DNA of 12,431 nucleotides from positions 1 through 12,431 of the forward strand of contig JAIRTS010000267.1 in NCBI GenBank assembly GCA_031254795.1. Direction: 5' to 3'. Position numbers and translations under genes: made by a program. The notes under the pieces were generated by a model. That model saw nothing but the letters and a program-made list of their open reading frames with translations, had not been told where the DNA came from and searched no databases. Origin of the DNA: Treponema sp. GTDB lineage: Bacteria > Spirochaetota > Spirochaetia > Treponematales > Breznakiellaceae. How positions within the stretch are numbered: the stretch's first letter is position 1; each line of letters begins with the position of its first letter. Positions 1-7,424 of the stretch are shown piece by piece.

Positions 1-119
1 GGGAGGGGGTCGTCTACACCGATGACGCCGAGGTCTGGGGCGAGTTTTGCGGGCAGGTCGCCGTTATTCGAGGCTCGCCCGCCAACAAAAAGATAACCTT
101 TCCACAGGATTTGGAATAA
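1..119 (+). CDS. ispD: IspD-like cytidylyltransferase, C-terminal end (partial)
   Basis: Only the last 38 codons are present, read from position 3 to a TAA at 117-119; the 5' part lies outside the window. The peptide contains TDDAEVW, then VIRGSPANKKIT and FPQDLE at the end. This matches the usual C-terminal pattern of 2-C-methyl-D-erythritol 4-phosphate cytidylyltransferase (TDDA..., then G...N.KIT.P.DL). That enzyme makes CDP-methylerythritol from MEP and CTP in the cytosolic non-mevalonate isoprenoid pathway. The reading frame stops right after the PQDLE segment, so no IspF domain is fused in frame here, although IspD-IspF fusions exist in other bacteria. The call rests on a short tail and pattern memory, so a related nucleotidyltransferase is possible. 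Confidence 0.6.
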   Translation, partial: EGVVYTDDAEVWGEFCGQVAVIRGSPANKKITFPQDLE

Positions 120-334
120 GCTGACCCGCCCTGAATGACCGCTCTTTAGAACGCGATTGGGGATCACGTAAAGCCGCGTCCTGTTTCGCCATAAGCCAGT
201 ATCTTTTCTATGCCACGCTTCGCTTCTATCATCTCCAGCAGCCAGTAGCCCTGCGTCCCGTTTTCCATACATGGAATCCAGCGTGGGCGCAAAAGCATCT
301 TCCACAATCCCCCGTGCTGTGCTATCATGCCCCT
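120..334. other. Intergenic region between ispD end and proC
   Basis: This 215-nt stretch holds no ORF that I can support. A minus-strand frame runs through it and into proC (164-472), but it lacks a ribosome-binding site and resembles nothing I know. The only functional element I see is the -10-like box just before proC. There is no clear intrinsic terminator for the upstream gene. Confidence 0.4.
320..328 (+). promoter_or_regulatory. Extended -10 promoter element of proC
   Basis: TGCTATCAT (320-328) fits an extended -10 (TG-N-TATNAT). The box ends at 328 and the proC ATG is at 335, so a transcript starting the usual 6-7 nt downstream would begin at or next to the A of the start codon. No good -35 lies 16-18 nt upstream, as expected for an extended -10 promoter. 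No Shine-Dalgarno precedes the ATG. Confidence 0.45.
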
Positions 335-1150
335 ATGGATAGGATCATTGCATGTATAGGCGGCGGAAACATGGGCGCCGCGCTCATGAAGGGCGTTGCG
401 AGCATTACGGGCGGCGGTGCGATTGGGTTTGCGGATGTGGATAAAAGCAAGGCGAAACAAGTTGCGGAGCAAATGGGCGCGACTGTGTATGGTTCAAATG
501 GGGAAGCCGCCCGGAAAGCGGACATTGTTTTTCTCGCGGTAAAACCGCAGGCGCTTCAAGTGGCGCTTGCGGAAATTGCTTCTATAATAAGGAAACGCGC
601 CGCATCCGCGCGCCCGGCGACTCTCGTGTCAATGGCCGCCGGCTGGTCAATAGCGAGAATTCAGGCTGTTGTGGGGAAAACGCCGATTGTCCGCATCATG
701 CCGAACACGCCAGCGCTCATCGGCAAAGGGGTCATAGCCTATGCCCCATCGCCAGAAACGCCGGAGCGCGTGGTTGAAGAAATCAGACGCATGCTTTCGC
801 AAACCGGCGTCGTTGATCGACTGGACGAGACATATCTCAACGCGGTGACGGGTCTTTCCGGTTCCGGCCCCGCGTTTGTTGGTCTTTTTATTGAGGCGCT
901 CGCCGACGGAGGCGTACGAGCCGGTTTGCCGAGGGATAAGGCGTTGCGTTACGCGGCGCAAACCGCGTTGGGTTCCGCCGCCATGATTTTGGAAACCGGC
1001 AAACATCCGGCGGAACTCAAGGACATGGTCGCGTCTCCCGCAGGCACGACTATTGCCGGCGTCGCCGCGCTGGAAGCGGGCGCATTCCGTGGAGTCGTGA
1101 TAAACGCCGTGTATGAGGCGTCCAAAAGAGCCGCGGAACTGGATCGCTAA
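335..1150 (+). CDS. proC: Pyrroline-5-carboxylate reductase
   Basis: This 271-residue protein catalyses the last step of proline synthesis: NAD(P)H-dependent reduction of 1-pyrroline-5-carboxylate to proline in the cytosol. The N-terminal Rossmann motif GGGNMG is at residues 9-14. The middle carries VSMAAGWSI and RIMPNTPALIGKG, both typical of the family. The helical C-terminal domain has GLSGSGPAF, and the P5CR signature (LKDMVASPAGTTIAG...) begins at residue 228. Length is normal for ProC (about 265-280). The frame is open up to a GTG at 314, but the ATG at 335 gives the canonical N-terminus with the Gly-rich loop at residue 9, so I chose it. No Shine-Dalgarno is visible. A -10-like box ends 6 nt before the ATG, suggesting a leaderless message. 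It stands alone, with no proA or proB nearby. Confidence 0.95.
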   Translation: MDRIIACIGGGNMGAALMKGVASITGGGAIGFADVDKSKAKQVAEQMGATVYGSNGEAARKADIVFLAVKPQALQVALAEIASIIRKRAASARPATLVSMAAGWSIARIQAVVGKTPIVRIMPNTPALIGKGVIAYAPSPETPERVVEEIRRMLSQTGVVDRLDETYLNAVTGLSGSGPAFVGLFIEALADGGVRAGLPRDKALRYAAQTALGSAAMILETGKHPAELKDMVASPAGTTIAGVAALEAGAFRGVVINAVYEASKRAAELDR

Positions 1151-1188
1151 AACAAACGTCTGCGCAAATGTTGGATCGAGGAAAGCGC

Positions 1189-1217
1189 TTGTGAAAGGAC
1201 ATCCTGTATGTTACACT
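1189..1217 (+). promoter_or_regulatory. Promoter of the lipoprotein gene
   Basis: A -35 TTGTGA (1189-1194) and a -10 TACACT (1212-1217) are separated by exactly 17 nt. The box ends 6 nt before the ATG at 1224. A GGAGG at 1218-1222 lies between the -10 and the ATG. It is too close to that ATG (1 nt) for normal use and may not be transcribed. It sits 13 nt from an alternative ATG at 1236. Confidence 0.5.
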
Positions 1218-1223
1218 GGAGGC

Positions 1224-2084
1224 ATGAGCTGTTCAATGCGTTTGAGAACAATTCTTGCGCTTTTTCTTCTCTCTTTTGCTTTTTCAGGCTGTCTGGGACT
1301 GGTCGAAAAAGCCGGGCGTGTGGTTGATGGCTCGGCATTTTCCGTAAAAACAATAGCGCGTTATCGTGGCAAGACCGTTGAAGCGCATGAAATCAGGTTC
1401 AAAAATCAGGACAAACAGCCGGAGGAAGGGTTGCTCATTATGTTGGACGACTTCCCCTTTCTCCAATTCAGCGCCACACAACCCGATCAGAACGGCTTGT
1501 TTTTCTTTACCTCCCTGCATTATGTGGGCGGAACCTACTCCGGTTGGAACGAATGGACACAAACGTTGGCCGGTTCCGGCGCCTTTCGTATAAGCGGAAA
1601 CACCGCGTATCTGGACATAGACGGCTCCATTAAGACCGGCGCGTTCATTTCGGCGAAAATCCTCCATAACGACGACAAACGCGCAGGTGAAGAAGCCCTT
1701 GCGAGCGTCCGCGCCCGCGCGGATCGCATCGCCGCCCTTGCCGAATGGATGCGCGTATTCTCCGGCGGACATGTCAATGGACAGCAGTTTTCGGATGTCA
1801 AGGCTTTTGAGGCGTACTGGAAACCCATCCTCTTTCCCGAACTGGCGCCGCCGGGCGCACGTCCGGCAACTTATACGGAAACAGACGCTGAATGGTCGCA
1901 GGCGGAAAGCGTCAGGTGGAATAGGACGTATACCAGCAGTCTTCTTCCCGAGGAGCTTTGTCCTGTACGGGACTCCGGCGCGTTGTTGAGAGATTTTGAA
2001 GAAGCCCCGTCATGGCTGTACTGCGTGTATGAATGGCAGAGCGTTGAAGCCACACTGAAAGAAAATAATTTGGTGAAACAATAA
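1224..2084 (+). CDS. Putative lipoprotein, unknown function
   Basis: This is a 286-residue protein that I do not recognise. It begins with a short basic stretch (Arg at 6 and 8), then a hydrophobic segment ending LLSFAFSGC. Cys23 sits in a spirochaete-style lipobox, so the product should be lipid-modified by Lgt/LspA and anchored to a membrane facing the periplasm or surface. The mature part is soluble-looking, rich in aromatic residues (FLQF, LFFFTSLHYVGG, WNEW) and has no further membrane helix; a beta-rich fold is plausible for residues 40-150. Two Cys remain in the mature C-terminal half (ELCPVRD and WLYCVYEW) and could form a disulfide. The start could be ATG 1224 or ATG 1236; both leave the same lipobox. 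It has its own promoter and lies 73 nt after proC. Function cannot be assigned. Confidence 0.75.
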   Translation: MSCSMRLRTILALFLLSFAFSGCLGLVEKAGRVVDGSAFSVKTIARYRGKTVEAHEIRFKNQDKQPEEGLLIMLDDFPFLQFSATQPDQNGLFFFTSLHYVGGTYSGWNEWTQTLAGSGAFRISGNTAYLDIDGSIKTGAFISAKILHNDDKRAGEEALASVRARADRIAALAEWMRVFSGGHVNGQQFSDVKAFEAYWKPILFPELAPPGARPATYTETDAEWSQAESVRWNRTYTSSLLPEELCPVRDSGALLRDFEEAPSWLYCVYEWQSVEATLKENNLVKQ

Positions 2085-2096
2085 CATTCGCCCCTC

Positions 2097-2125
2097 TTGC
2101 AAAAACGCCTTTTTTGCTATATACT
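2097..2125 (+). promoter_or_regulatory. Promoter of the TPR gene - greA operon
   Basis: A -35 TTGCAA (2097-2102) and a -10 TATACT (2120-2125) have an ideal 17-nt spacer. The ATG of the downstream gene is at 2139, so the expected 5' leader is only about 6-7 nt. The promoter starts 12 nt after the stop of the lipoprotein gene, separating the two transcription units. Confidence 0.6.
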
Positions 2126-2138
2126 AAGCAAAGAGTCT

Positions 2139-3086
2139 ATGAATAATTCCGTAGAAAGGCTTATCCAAGAAGCCTACGACAGCTTGAAAGCGTCTAATGC
2201 GACATCAGCTGTAGCCGCATTAGACGAAGCGATGAAAATTGATTATGAACATCCTGAAGTAGTGCATACGTTAAAATGTCTGAATTGGTGGATGGGCAAA
2301 ATAAAGCAGGTCGAGGAACCTTCAAGCGGCGCATACGAAAAAGGAGAATTTATTTTGTCACAATGGAAGCCGTTTTACGCGTTTTTGGAGCGAATTGGCC
2401 AGAATTATGAAATGTGCCTCTATGCGATAAGACGGTTTGTTTTTGCGACCGCCCTGCAACATTTTCAGAAAGTCGTAGAAAAAGAAAAGAGCCAGCAGGA
2501 TCTGCGGCAGGAGCCGGCGCTTTTGCTTCAAATTGGGCGCTGTTACAAGGGTTGCGGCAATTACGAGTTGGCGCTCAAGTTCCTTGAGCAGGCCGCCAGC
2601 CTCAAGCGGGACGACGCGGAAACCATCTCGGAGCTTGCCGATGTAAACGCGTTGCTTGAAGAGACCCGCTATGCAAAGGTGCTGTTTAGGGAAGCGTTTT
2701 TTCTTGATCCTCAAGCCGTCGATTTACGCTTCATGGAATCGGAATTCATCATACGCTTGCGTGACAAGGTGAAGAGTTTAGGTTACAGCGATATTGAAAC
2801 GCTGGAATGGATGCCGATTTATGGGAATTTGTTGGGAGTTTTTTCGGTTAAACGGGAATTGAAGCAGATAGAGGCGGGAAGGCTGAAGCAGTCTATTTTT
2901 TCTTTTGAAAACGATGTGAAAAATCGCCCTGAAAACATCATATATTCAAAGCCGCGGCTCATTAACCGGTATTTCTGGCTCATAGATCACTACGAAAACG
3001 CGCGGGAAGACCCAGCTTTAATAGAAGAAACCATGCTTAAAATAAGAGTCATCGATCCCGCTATTTACGAATTGTATCGGAATTAA
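2139..3086 (+). CDS. TPR-like helical-repeat protein, upstream partner of greA
   Basis: This 315-residue protein is almost entirely helical and has no signal peptide or membrane segment. Residues 5-45 form an amphipathic helix pair (LIQEAYDSLKAS..SAVAALDEAMKID) like a single TPR. Residues of about 135-215 contain clearer tandem TPR units (ALLLQIGRCYKGCGNYELALKFLEQA and YAKVLFREAFFLDP). The rest is charged and helical. TPR domains bind other proteins, so this is probably an adaptor; no catalytic motif is seen. The frame is open to a TTG at 2097, but that lies inside the promoter, so I take ATG 2139. The stop is 11 nt before greA and overlaps the greA Shine-Dalgarno, so the two are almost certainly one operon. 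Since the GreA here also has a helical-repeat N-terminus, a shared role near RNA polymerase is an attractive but unproven idea. Confidence 0.8.
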   Translation: MNNSVERLIQEAYDSLKASNATSAVAALDEAMKIDYEHPEVVHTLKCLNWWMGKIKQVEEPSSGAYEKGEFILSQWKPFYAFLERIGQNYEMCLYAIRRFVFATALQHFQKVVEKEKSQQDLRQEPALLLQIGRCYKGCGNYELALKFLEQAASLKRDDAETISELADVNALLEETRYAKVLFREAFFLDPQAVDLRFMESEFIIRLRDKVKSLGYSDIETLEWMPIYGNLLGVFSVKRELKQIEAGRLKQSIFSFENDVKNRPENIIYSKPRLINRYFWLIDHYENAREDPALIEETMLKIRVIDPAIYELYRN

Positions 3087-3097
3087 GGAGTGAAGCA

Positions 3098-5788
3098 ATG
3101 TCGGAAACGCTGCTGAAAAACGTGCAGGAAATGCTGAACGAGGAAAAATGGACCCGTTCTACATTGAGTAATTATTCTACAAATCAATTCAAGGACATGG
3201 ATATCCTCTTGAAAGAAGCGCAGGAAGAAAAAGCCTATGACGAGCTTAAAAAACTGTGTGATGAACACCTTGTTCATACGAAGACCAGCATTATCGCCTT
3301 GTACCTTTCCGGCATGATCGCCCTGTCCCGCCAGCTTATTGACGATGTTGCGCTTACCAGTCTCGTCGCCATATTTGCGGACAATCACAAGTGGAACATC
3401 GTTCAGTACCTGTGTGAACGGATTTTGGACTATGGCGAATCTAAATTTGCGCTCCGCACCCTTGCCGGGTGTTATAAAAACGACGATGATGAAGAGAAAG
3501 TCTTTGCCATCTGGGAGCGGTTGGTCAAGGTTGATTTTGAGGAAGCCGATATTGTAAAGTCGCTTGCCGACCACTATGAAGAAGCGGGCGATATGGAGGT
3601 TGCCATTGATTACTACAAAAAGAGTCTGCACCGCTACATCAATAAACAGCTTTTCTCAAATACGCGGGAAATTTGGGAAAAACTCCTTGACTACTGTCCC
3701 GAAGATATTGAATTCTTCCTGCATGTTTCAAAAAAAACCGCAAAAACCATCAGCGAAGACAAGGCTATTCTGCTCCTGCAAAGCGTGTACGGTTTCTACG
3801 CGAAGCGCGGCGACATTGACACCGCCATCAATATCCTGAAACTCATCCTTGATTACGATGAACGGGATAATCAGGCGCGAAAAGAGCTTGTCTTGTGTTA
3901 CAAAAAAAAATATGAGAAGCATAGTCAACTTAACGAATACATCCGTATTTCCAATCTAGAGCAGAATTATCGGAATGTACACGAAGCCATTATGGATTTT
4001 GAGAAACACATCGCCTTTGACAAGGGCAATTTCGTGTGCCACCGGACGTGGGGCGTGGGGCGCATAGCGCATATCAAGGGTGATGAGATTGTCATTGACT
4101 TCGCCAAACAGCGGGGGCACGCTATGTCATTGAAAATGGCGGTCAACGCCTTGCAAACCCTGTCGAAGAATCATATCTGGGTGCTGAAAGCCACATGGAA
4201 AAAGGAAAAACTCTACGAAAAAGTGAAGGATGATATTGAGTGGGCGTTGAAAATCGTGATAAAGAGCTTTGGCAACGCCTGCTCTATGAAAAGAATAAAG
4301 GAAGAGCTTTCGCCTTCCGTGCTTTCAGCGGGCGAATGGTCGAGTTGGACAGCCAAGGCGAAACAGATTCTGAACACGAATCCATCTTTTGGCGTTTCGC
4401 CGGACAATGCGGATGTTTATACGGCGCGCGAACACCCCATCACTATTGAAGAGAAGCTGTACAACAGGTTCAAGGCTGAGAAATTGTTTTTTGACCGTGC
4501 CAAAACCCTGATGGAATGGACATCTCAAAAAAATTTCGAGACGGACTCCGAATATTTTTCTGAAATGCTCTCGTATTTTACAGGTTATTTAAAGTCATGG
4601 CCGCAGGCAAACGAGCAGGTCGTGGCTTCCTACCTCATCGTAAAGGCTTTGGCCGGAAAATTTCCCCAACTGGGAATGAAGCTTGACATCAATTTCACCG
4701 ACATATTTGACGGAATTGGCAACGTCTCAGAGTTGTTTTTCAACCTGAAAGACACAGCGTTGCGGGAAGATTTTCTTAGGCATGTCAAACTCTTTGTTCC
4801 CAACTGGACGGACATCTACCTCAAGCTCTTCCCTACGGCTTTGTCGCCTTCCATGCTGGACGCGCTTGAACAAGCGGGGTTTGGGGACAAGCTCGCGGCT
4901 CTTGTGTCCTCCTGTTTTGAAAATTACCGCGAATACCGCGATGCGGTCGTGTGGCTTTTCAAGAACGGCGGCGACGCGCCGTGGTTCAAAAAAGCCAACA
5001 TCTCTTTTGAGAAGCAACTCATCACGCTTATCCGTATTTTTGATGTAACGTACCGTGAGATTGAGAACCATCGTGATACGACCGAGAACCGCAAGACCAA
5101 CAAGCAAGTGCATACGATTCTGTTCAAGGAAGGTGTGTTGCGCTCGTTCGTAGACGAGGCGGACTTCGACGCAGTTACAAGGCTCTATGCCTTTCTCAAC
5201 GATGTGAAAAACCTTGATCCGGCGGACAAGCTCGCTCTGCGTTCCCATATCATCGACAAGCGCCCGGATTTCAAATTTCTGGACAGCCAGAAAAAGACCG
5301 CCGCCGTTGCGCGGGGACTCTTTGTCACGGCGGCGAAATATATGGAAAAACAGAAGCAACTTGAGCATATCCAAACCGTGGAAGTGCCGGCCAACTCCAA
5401 GGAAATCGAATACGCTCTTTCTCTTGGAGATCTGCGTGAAAACGCGGAATACAAGGCCGCGAAGGAAAAACAGGAGATTCTGAATTCTACGGCCGCCAAG
5501 CTGAAAGAAGAAATTGACCGCGCTCAAATATTCGATCCCAAGTCCGTGAATACAAAACGCGTGTCATTCGGCGACAAGGTGACGCTCCACAACAACAATA
5601 CTAATGAGGAAGAAGAATTTATAATTTTGGGTCCTTGGGAATCCGATCCTGCAAACAAAATCATCTCCTATCTTTCGCCGTTCGGCAGTTCCCTACTGAA
5701 TAAGTCGGTGGAAGATACTTTTGAGTTTGCGATAAGCGACGACAAAGTGTCATATACGGTGAAACTTATTTCCGCCGTAGAACTATAG
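3098..5788 (+). CDS. greA: Transcription elongation factor GreA with long helical-repeat N-terminus
   Basis: This is an 896-residue protein. The C-terminus (about 750-896) is GreA: a coiled-coil with the tip motif GDLRENAEYKAAKEKQ, where Gly777 is followed by Asp778 and Glu781, equivalent to the acidic pair that helps RNA polymerase cleave backtracked RNA. An FKBP-like domain follows (about 820-896). The roughly 740 residues before it are absent from ordinary GreA (about 158 aa). Residues 1-300 are TPR-like helical repeats (for example AIDYYKKSLHRY and DTAINILKLILDYDE). A compact segment at about 311-360 (WGVGRIAHIKGDEIVIDF) may be a small beta domain, and more helices follow. Long GreA versions are known from spirochaetes and chlamydiae. 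The start ATG has AAGGAG at 3085-3090 with a 7-nt spacer. It is co-transcribed with the TPR gene 11 nt upstream. A weak hairpin plus T tract follows the stop. Confidence 0.93.
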   Translation: MSETLLKNVQEMLNEEKWTRSTLSNYSTNQFKDMDILLKEAQEEKAYDELKKLCDEHLVHTKTSIIALYLSGMIALSRQLIDDVALTSLVAIFADNHKWNIVQYLCERILDYGESKFALRTLAGCYKNDDDEEKVFAIWERLVKVDFEEADIVKSLADHYEEAGDMEVAIDYYKKSLHRYINKQLFSNTREIWEKLLDYCPEDIEFFLHVSKKTAKTISEDKAILLLQSVYGFYAKRGDIDTAINILKLILDYDERDNQARKELVLCYKKKYEKHSQLNEYIRISNLEQNYRNVHEAIMDFEKHIAFDKGNFVCHRTWGVGRIAHIKGDEIVIDFAKQRGHAMSLKMAVNALQTLSKNHIWVLKATWKKEKLYEKVKDDIEWALKIVIKSFGNACSMKRIKEELSPSVLSAGEWSSWTAKAKQILNTNPSFGVSPDNADVYTAREHPITIEEKLYNRFKAEKLFFDRAKTLMEWTSQKNFETDSEYFSEMLSYFTGYLKSWPQANEQVVASYLIVKALAGKFPQLGMKLDINFTDIFDGIGNVSELFFNLKDTALREDFLRHVKLFVPNWTDIYLKLFPTALSPSMLDALEQAGFGDKLAALVSSCFENYREYRDAVVWLFKNGGDAPWFKKANISFEKQLITLIRIFDVTYREIENHRDTTENRKTNKQVHTILFKEGVLRSFVDEADFDAVTRLYAFLNDVKNLDPADKLALRSHIIDKRPDFKFLDSQKKTAAVARGLFVTAAKYMEKQKQLEHIQTVEVPANSKEIEYALSLGDLRENAEYKAAKEKQEILNSTAAKLKEEIDRAQIFDPKSVNTKRVSFGDKVTLHNNNTNEEEEFIILGPWESDPANKIISYLSPFGSSLLNKSVEDTFEFAISDDKVSYTVKLISAVEL

Positions 5789-5801
5789 TGTGGGAGAGAC
5801 C

Positions 5802-5827
5802 GTTTCGAGGGTTTGAAACAGTTTTTT
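5802..5827 (+). terminator. Weak intrinsic terminator after greA
   Basis: GTTTC (5802-5806) pairs with GAAAC (5815-5819), and a run of six T follows at 5822-5827. It lies 14 nt after the greA stop. The stem is only about 5 bp and AT-containing, so it is a weak candidate. Confidence 0.35.
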
Positions 5828-5845
5828 CTATGTTGTTTTGTACCC

Positions 5846-5920
5846 ATGAGTTCAACGGACGAAAAACAAATGGAACATAAGGTGTGGATTAGAGCGCTTG
5901 GGGAACTGCGCAAACAATAA
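5846..5920 (+). CDS. Candidate 24-aa mini-ORF
   Basis: ATG 5846 to TAA 5918-5920 encodes a charged peptide ending VWIRALGELRKQ, which would form an amphipathic helix. It is in the same frame as greA, downstream of the greA TAG; the frame is open from that stop, so read-through would add a 43-residue tail. No clear Shine-Dalgarno precedes the ATG. The stop overlaps the Shine-Dalgarno of the next mini-ORF. I do not recognise it, and it may be non-coding. Confidence 0.25.
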   Translation: MSSTDEKQMEHKVWIRALGELRKQ

Positions 5921-5954
5921 GGAAACGCCATGACCAAATGGATATGGCGTTTCC
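5921..5954 (+). other. Strong 11-bp hairpin between greA and the VWA-like gene
   Basis: GGAAACGCCAT (5921-5931) is perfectly complementary to ATGGCGTTTCC (5944-5954), with a 12-nt loop that contains a further CCA/TGG pairing. No T tract follows, so it is not a classical terminator. It contains the ATG of the second mini-ORF at 5930 and would sequester that start in RNA. It could be an mRNA-stability element, a regulatory structure or a decayed repeat. Confidence 0.5.
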
Positions 5955-6025
5955 GCTCAGATCCTAATGAAAAAGAGACGTGTTTTCATCGAATAATGCT
6001 CCTATGCCCCATTTTTTATGATTGA
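5930..6025 (+). CDS. Candidate 31-aa mini-ORF
   Basis: ATG 5930 to TGA 6023-6025. AAGGA (5919-5923) lies 6 nt upstream, a reasonable Shine-Dalgarno that overlaps the stop of the preceding mini-ORF. The peptide starts MTKWIWRFRSDPNEK and ends in a hydrophobic stretch (IMLLCPIFYD). The start lies inside a strong hairpin, which could limit translation. I know no family for it, and chance cannot be excluded at this length. Confidence 0.25.
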   Translation: MTKWIWRFRSDPNEKETCFHRIMLLCPIFYD

Positions 6026-6056
6026 CTCATGGTTTGTAGAAAATTTTTGAGAAGCC

Positions 6057-7379
6057 TTGAAAAAACTATGGGGATTGCTATTTTTTTTATACACATTCTC
6101 TTTATGCTACGGACAAGTTCGGGGACCCTACGATATTATTGTACTGGTAGATAAAACAAACGCAAGCGATGAAGTCAAGGCTTTTATTACCGGAACATTT
6201 ATAAAAGAACAGATTAAATTCGGCGACACCTTTCATTTGATAGGCTTTAACGGCGCGGCTTCTGTAGAAATGTCCCGCCGGATCATGGGCAATGACGACC
6301 TCTCGGCCGTAATGTCGGCGGTGAGGTCTCTCCATGAGACATCTGTTGCAGTCGCGTCCAACCCTGCGGGAGCGCTTGACTTTGCGGCCGCCTACACCGT
6401 GTCCCTTGCCAACTCCCGCCCCAAAAAAGTCGTGATCATTACCAATGCGGCGAATGCGCGGGACACCGTATCGGAAGCGACGCCGCAGTTTTCCGCAATG
6501 CATGCCGCGCTTGAGTGGGTGAACCTACCGTCGGCGCCGCCGACGGTCGTGCAACCGATCGTCCCGCCAGCCACACCCGCTGTTGAATGGAAGCCGCCGA
6601 CGGCGGACATGGATCCGGTTGCGCCACAGCCACCCGCGCGTCCGGCCGCGCCAGACATTGAGCAGAGTCTCTCGGCATCGGTTGCGTCACCGCCCGCCAC
6701 CATACCGCGACAGCAACCGGAAGCGCCGGATCCGCCCACGAAAGTAATTGAACCGGGGGCGCCAGCGGAGCAAAAACCCAAAATTATCACGCCTGACGAC
6801 AGCCCGGCTGCTCCAATAGTACAGATACGCCCAAAAGTCGTTTTTCAGATACCGCAGATGCCACGGCTTTCGCCGGCAATCATGACGCTTGTTTCGGCGG
6901 CCTTTTTCTGTATGACATTCGCCTTTATGTTCCTATGCGAATATACGTTGCGAACTCTTGATCGAGTGTTTTTTCTCATCTGTTCACAAAAAGCCGTTGA
7001 ACCGGCCTTTCTATCGCTTTTTGTGGAGGATCAAAACACCAACATAGGACGGCGGAATATGCATACCATCGGCGCGGGCTGGTCATTGACACTTGGAGGC
7101 GGAGATTCAGATTTTCTCATTTTCCTTGTTCCCATGCCTCAAAATATCGCCAAAATCCGCTTTGATGGAGACGAATGCGTCTTTATACCACAAAAAAAAC
7201 AATTCTTTCCGGAACTCAATGACAAAATGTTGCCGGACTGCGCCGGAAAAACCATCAAAATCAGATCGAACAGGAGCTATGATCTCTTCATACGGATCAT
7301 GCGGCATGAGGCGCCGTACAAAAAGCTGCGCGCCCTTTTTCAGTCAATAAAACTGCCCGCGCAGTTCTCAAGGATTTGA
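6057..7379 (+). CDS. Secreted membrane-anchored VWA-like protein, unknown role
   Basis: This is a 440-residue protein. Residues 1-19 are a signal peptide (KKLWGLLFFLYTFSLCYG). Residues of about 23-165 look like a von Willebrand A fold: a beta strand YDIIVLVDKTNAS in the MIDAS position, FGDTFHLIGFNG, and a strand KKVVIITNAANA. The MIDAS is degenerate (D-K-T-N-A instead of D-x-S-x-S), so metal binding is doubtful. Residues of about 166-275 are a Pro/Ala-rich linker, then one membrane helix at about 275-298 (TLVSAAFFCMTFAFMFL). The 140-residue C-terminus (GAGWSLTLGGGDSDFLIF, IRFDGDECVFIPQKK) resembles a small beta domain and may be FHA-like, but I cannot confirm that. The only usable start is TTG 6057: an in-frame stop lies at 6048-6050, and GAGAAG just upstream is a poor Shine-Dalgarno. 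The layout suggests an envelope protein with an external VWA and a cytosolic C-terminus. Confidence 0.75.
   Translation: MKKLWGLLFFLYTFSLCYGQVRGPYDIIVLVDKTNASDEVKAFITGTFIKEQIKFGDTFHLIGFNGAASVEMSRRIMGNDDLSAVMSAVRSLHETSVAVASNPAGALDFAAAYTVSLANSRPKKVVIITNAANARDTVSEATPQFSAMHAALEWVNLPSAPPTVVQPIVPPATPAVEWKPPTADMDPVAPQPPARPAAPDIEQSLSASVASPPATIPRQQPEAPDPPTKVIEPGAPAEQKPKIITPDDSPAAPIVQIRPKVVFQIPQMPRLSPAIMTLVSAAFFCMTFAFMFLCEYTLRTLDRVFFLICSQKAVEPAFLSLFVEDQNTNIGRRNMHTIGAGWSLTLGGGDSDFLIFLVPMPQNIAKIRFDGDECVFIPQKKQFFPELNDKMLPDCAGKTIKIRSNRSYDLFIRIMRHEAPYKKLRALFQSIKLPAQFSRI
6527..6547. repeat. Inverted repeat inside the Pro-rich linker
   Basis: ACCGTCGGC (6527-6535) and GCCGACGGT (6539-6547) are perfect 9-bp arms around a 3-nt loop. 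It lies in coding sequence for the linker (PSAPPTV). A second GC-rich partial palindrome, CCGCCGACGGCGG, occurs near 6595. Codon bias in a Pro/Ala-rich segment may explain both. Confidence 0.45.
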
Positions 7380-7402
7380 AATCCCCCCTCTCCCGTTTGT
7401 TT

Positions 7403-7424
7403 AAAGGGCGTTTAAACGCCCTTT
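7403..7424. terminator. Bidirectional terminator between the VWA-like gene and luxS
   Basis: A perfect 22-nt palindrome, AAAGGGCGTTT followed by AAACGCCCTTT, lies between the two convergent genes. It folds as a GC-rich stem with A and T tracts on both sides, so it can terminate in both directions. The luxS TAA codon (7424-7426) touches its right edge. Confidence 0.8.

Noticed and set aside
164..472. Minus-strand ORF of 102 aa upstream of and overlapping proC
   Set aside because: It lies antisense to the well-supported proC start for about half its length, has no ribosome-binding site and no recognisable motif.
4727..5527. Minus-strand ORF of 266 aa within greA
   Set aside because: It is fully antisense to the conserved greA frame, Phe/Arg-rich and unlike a real protein.
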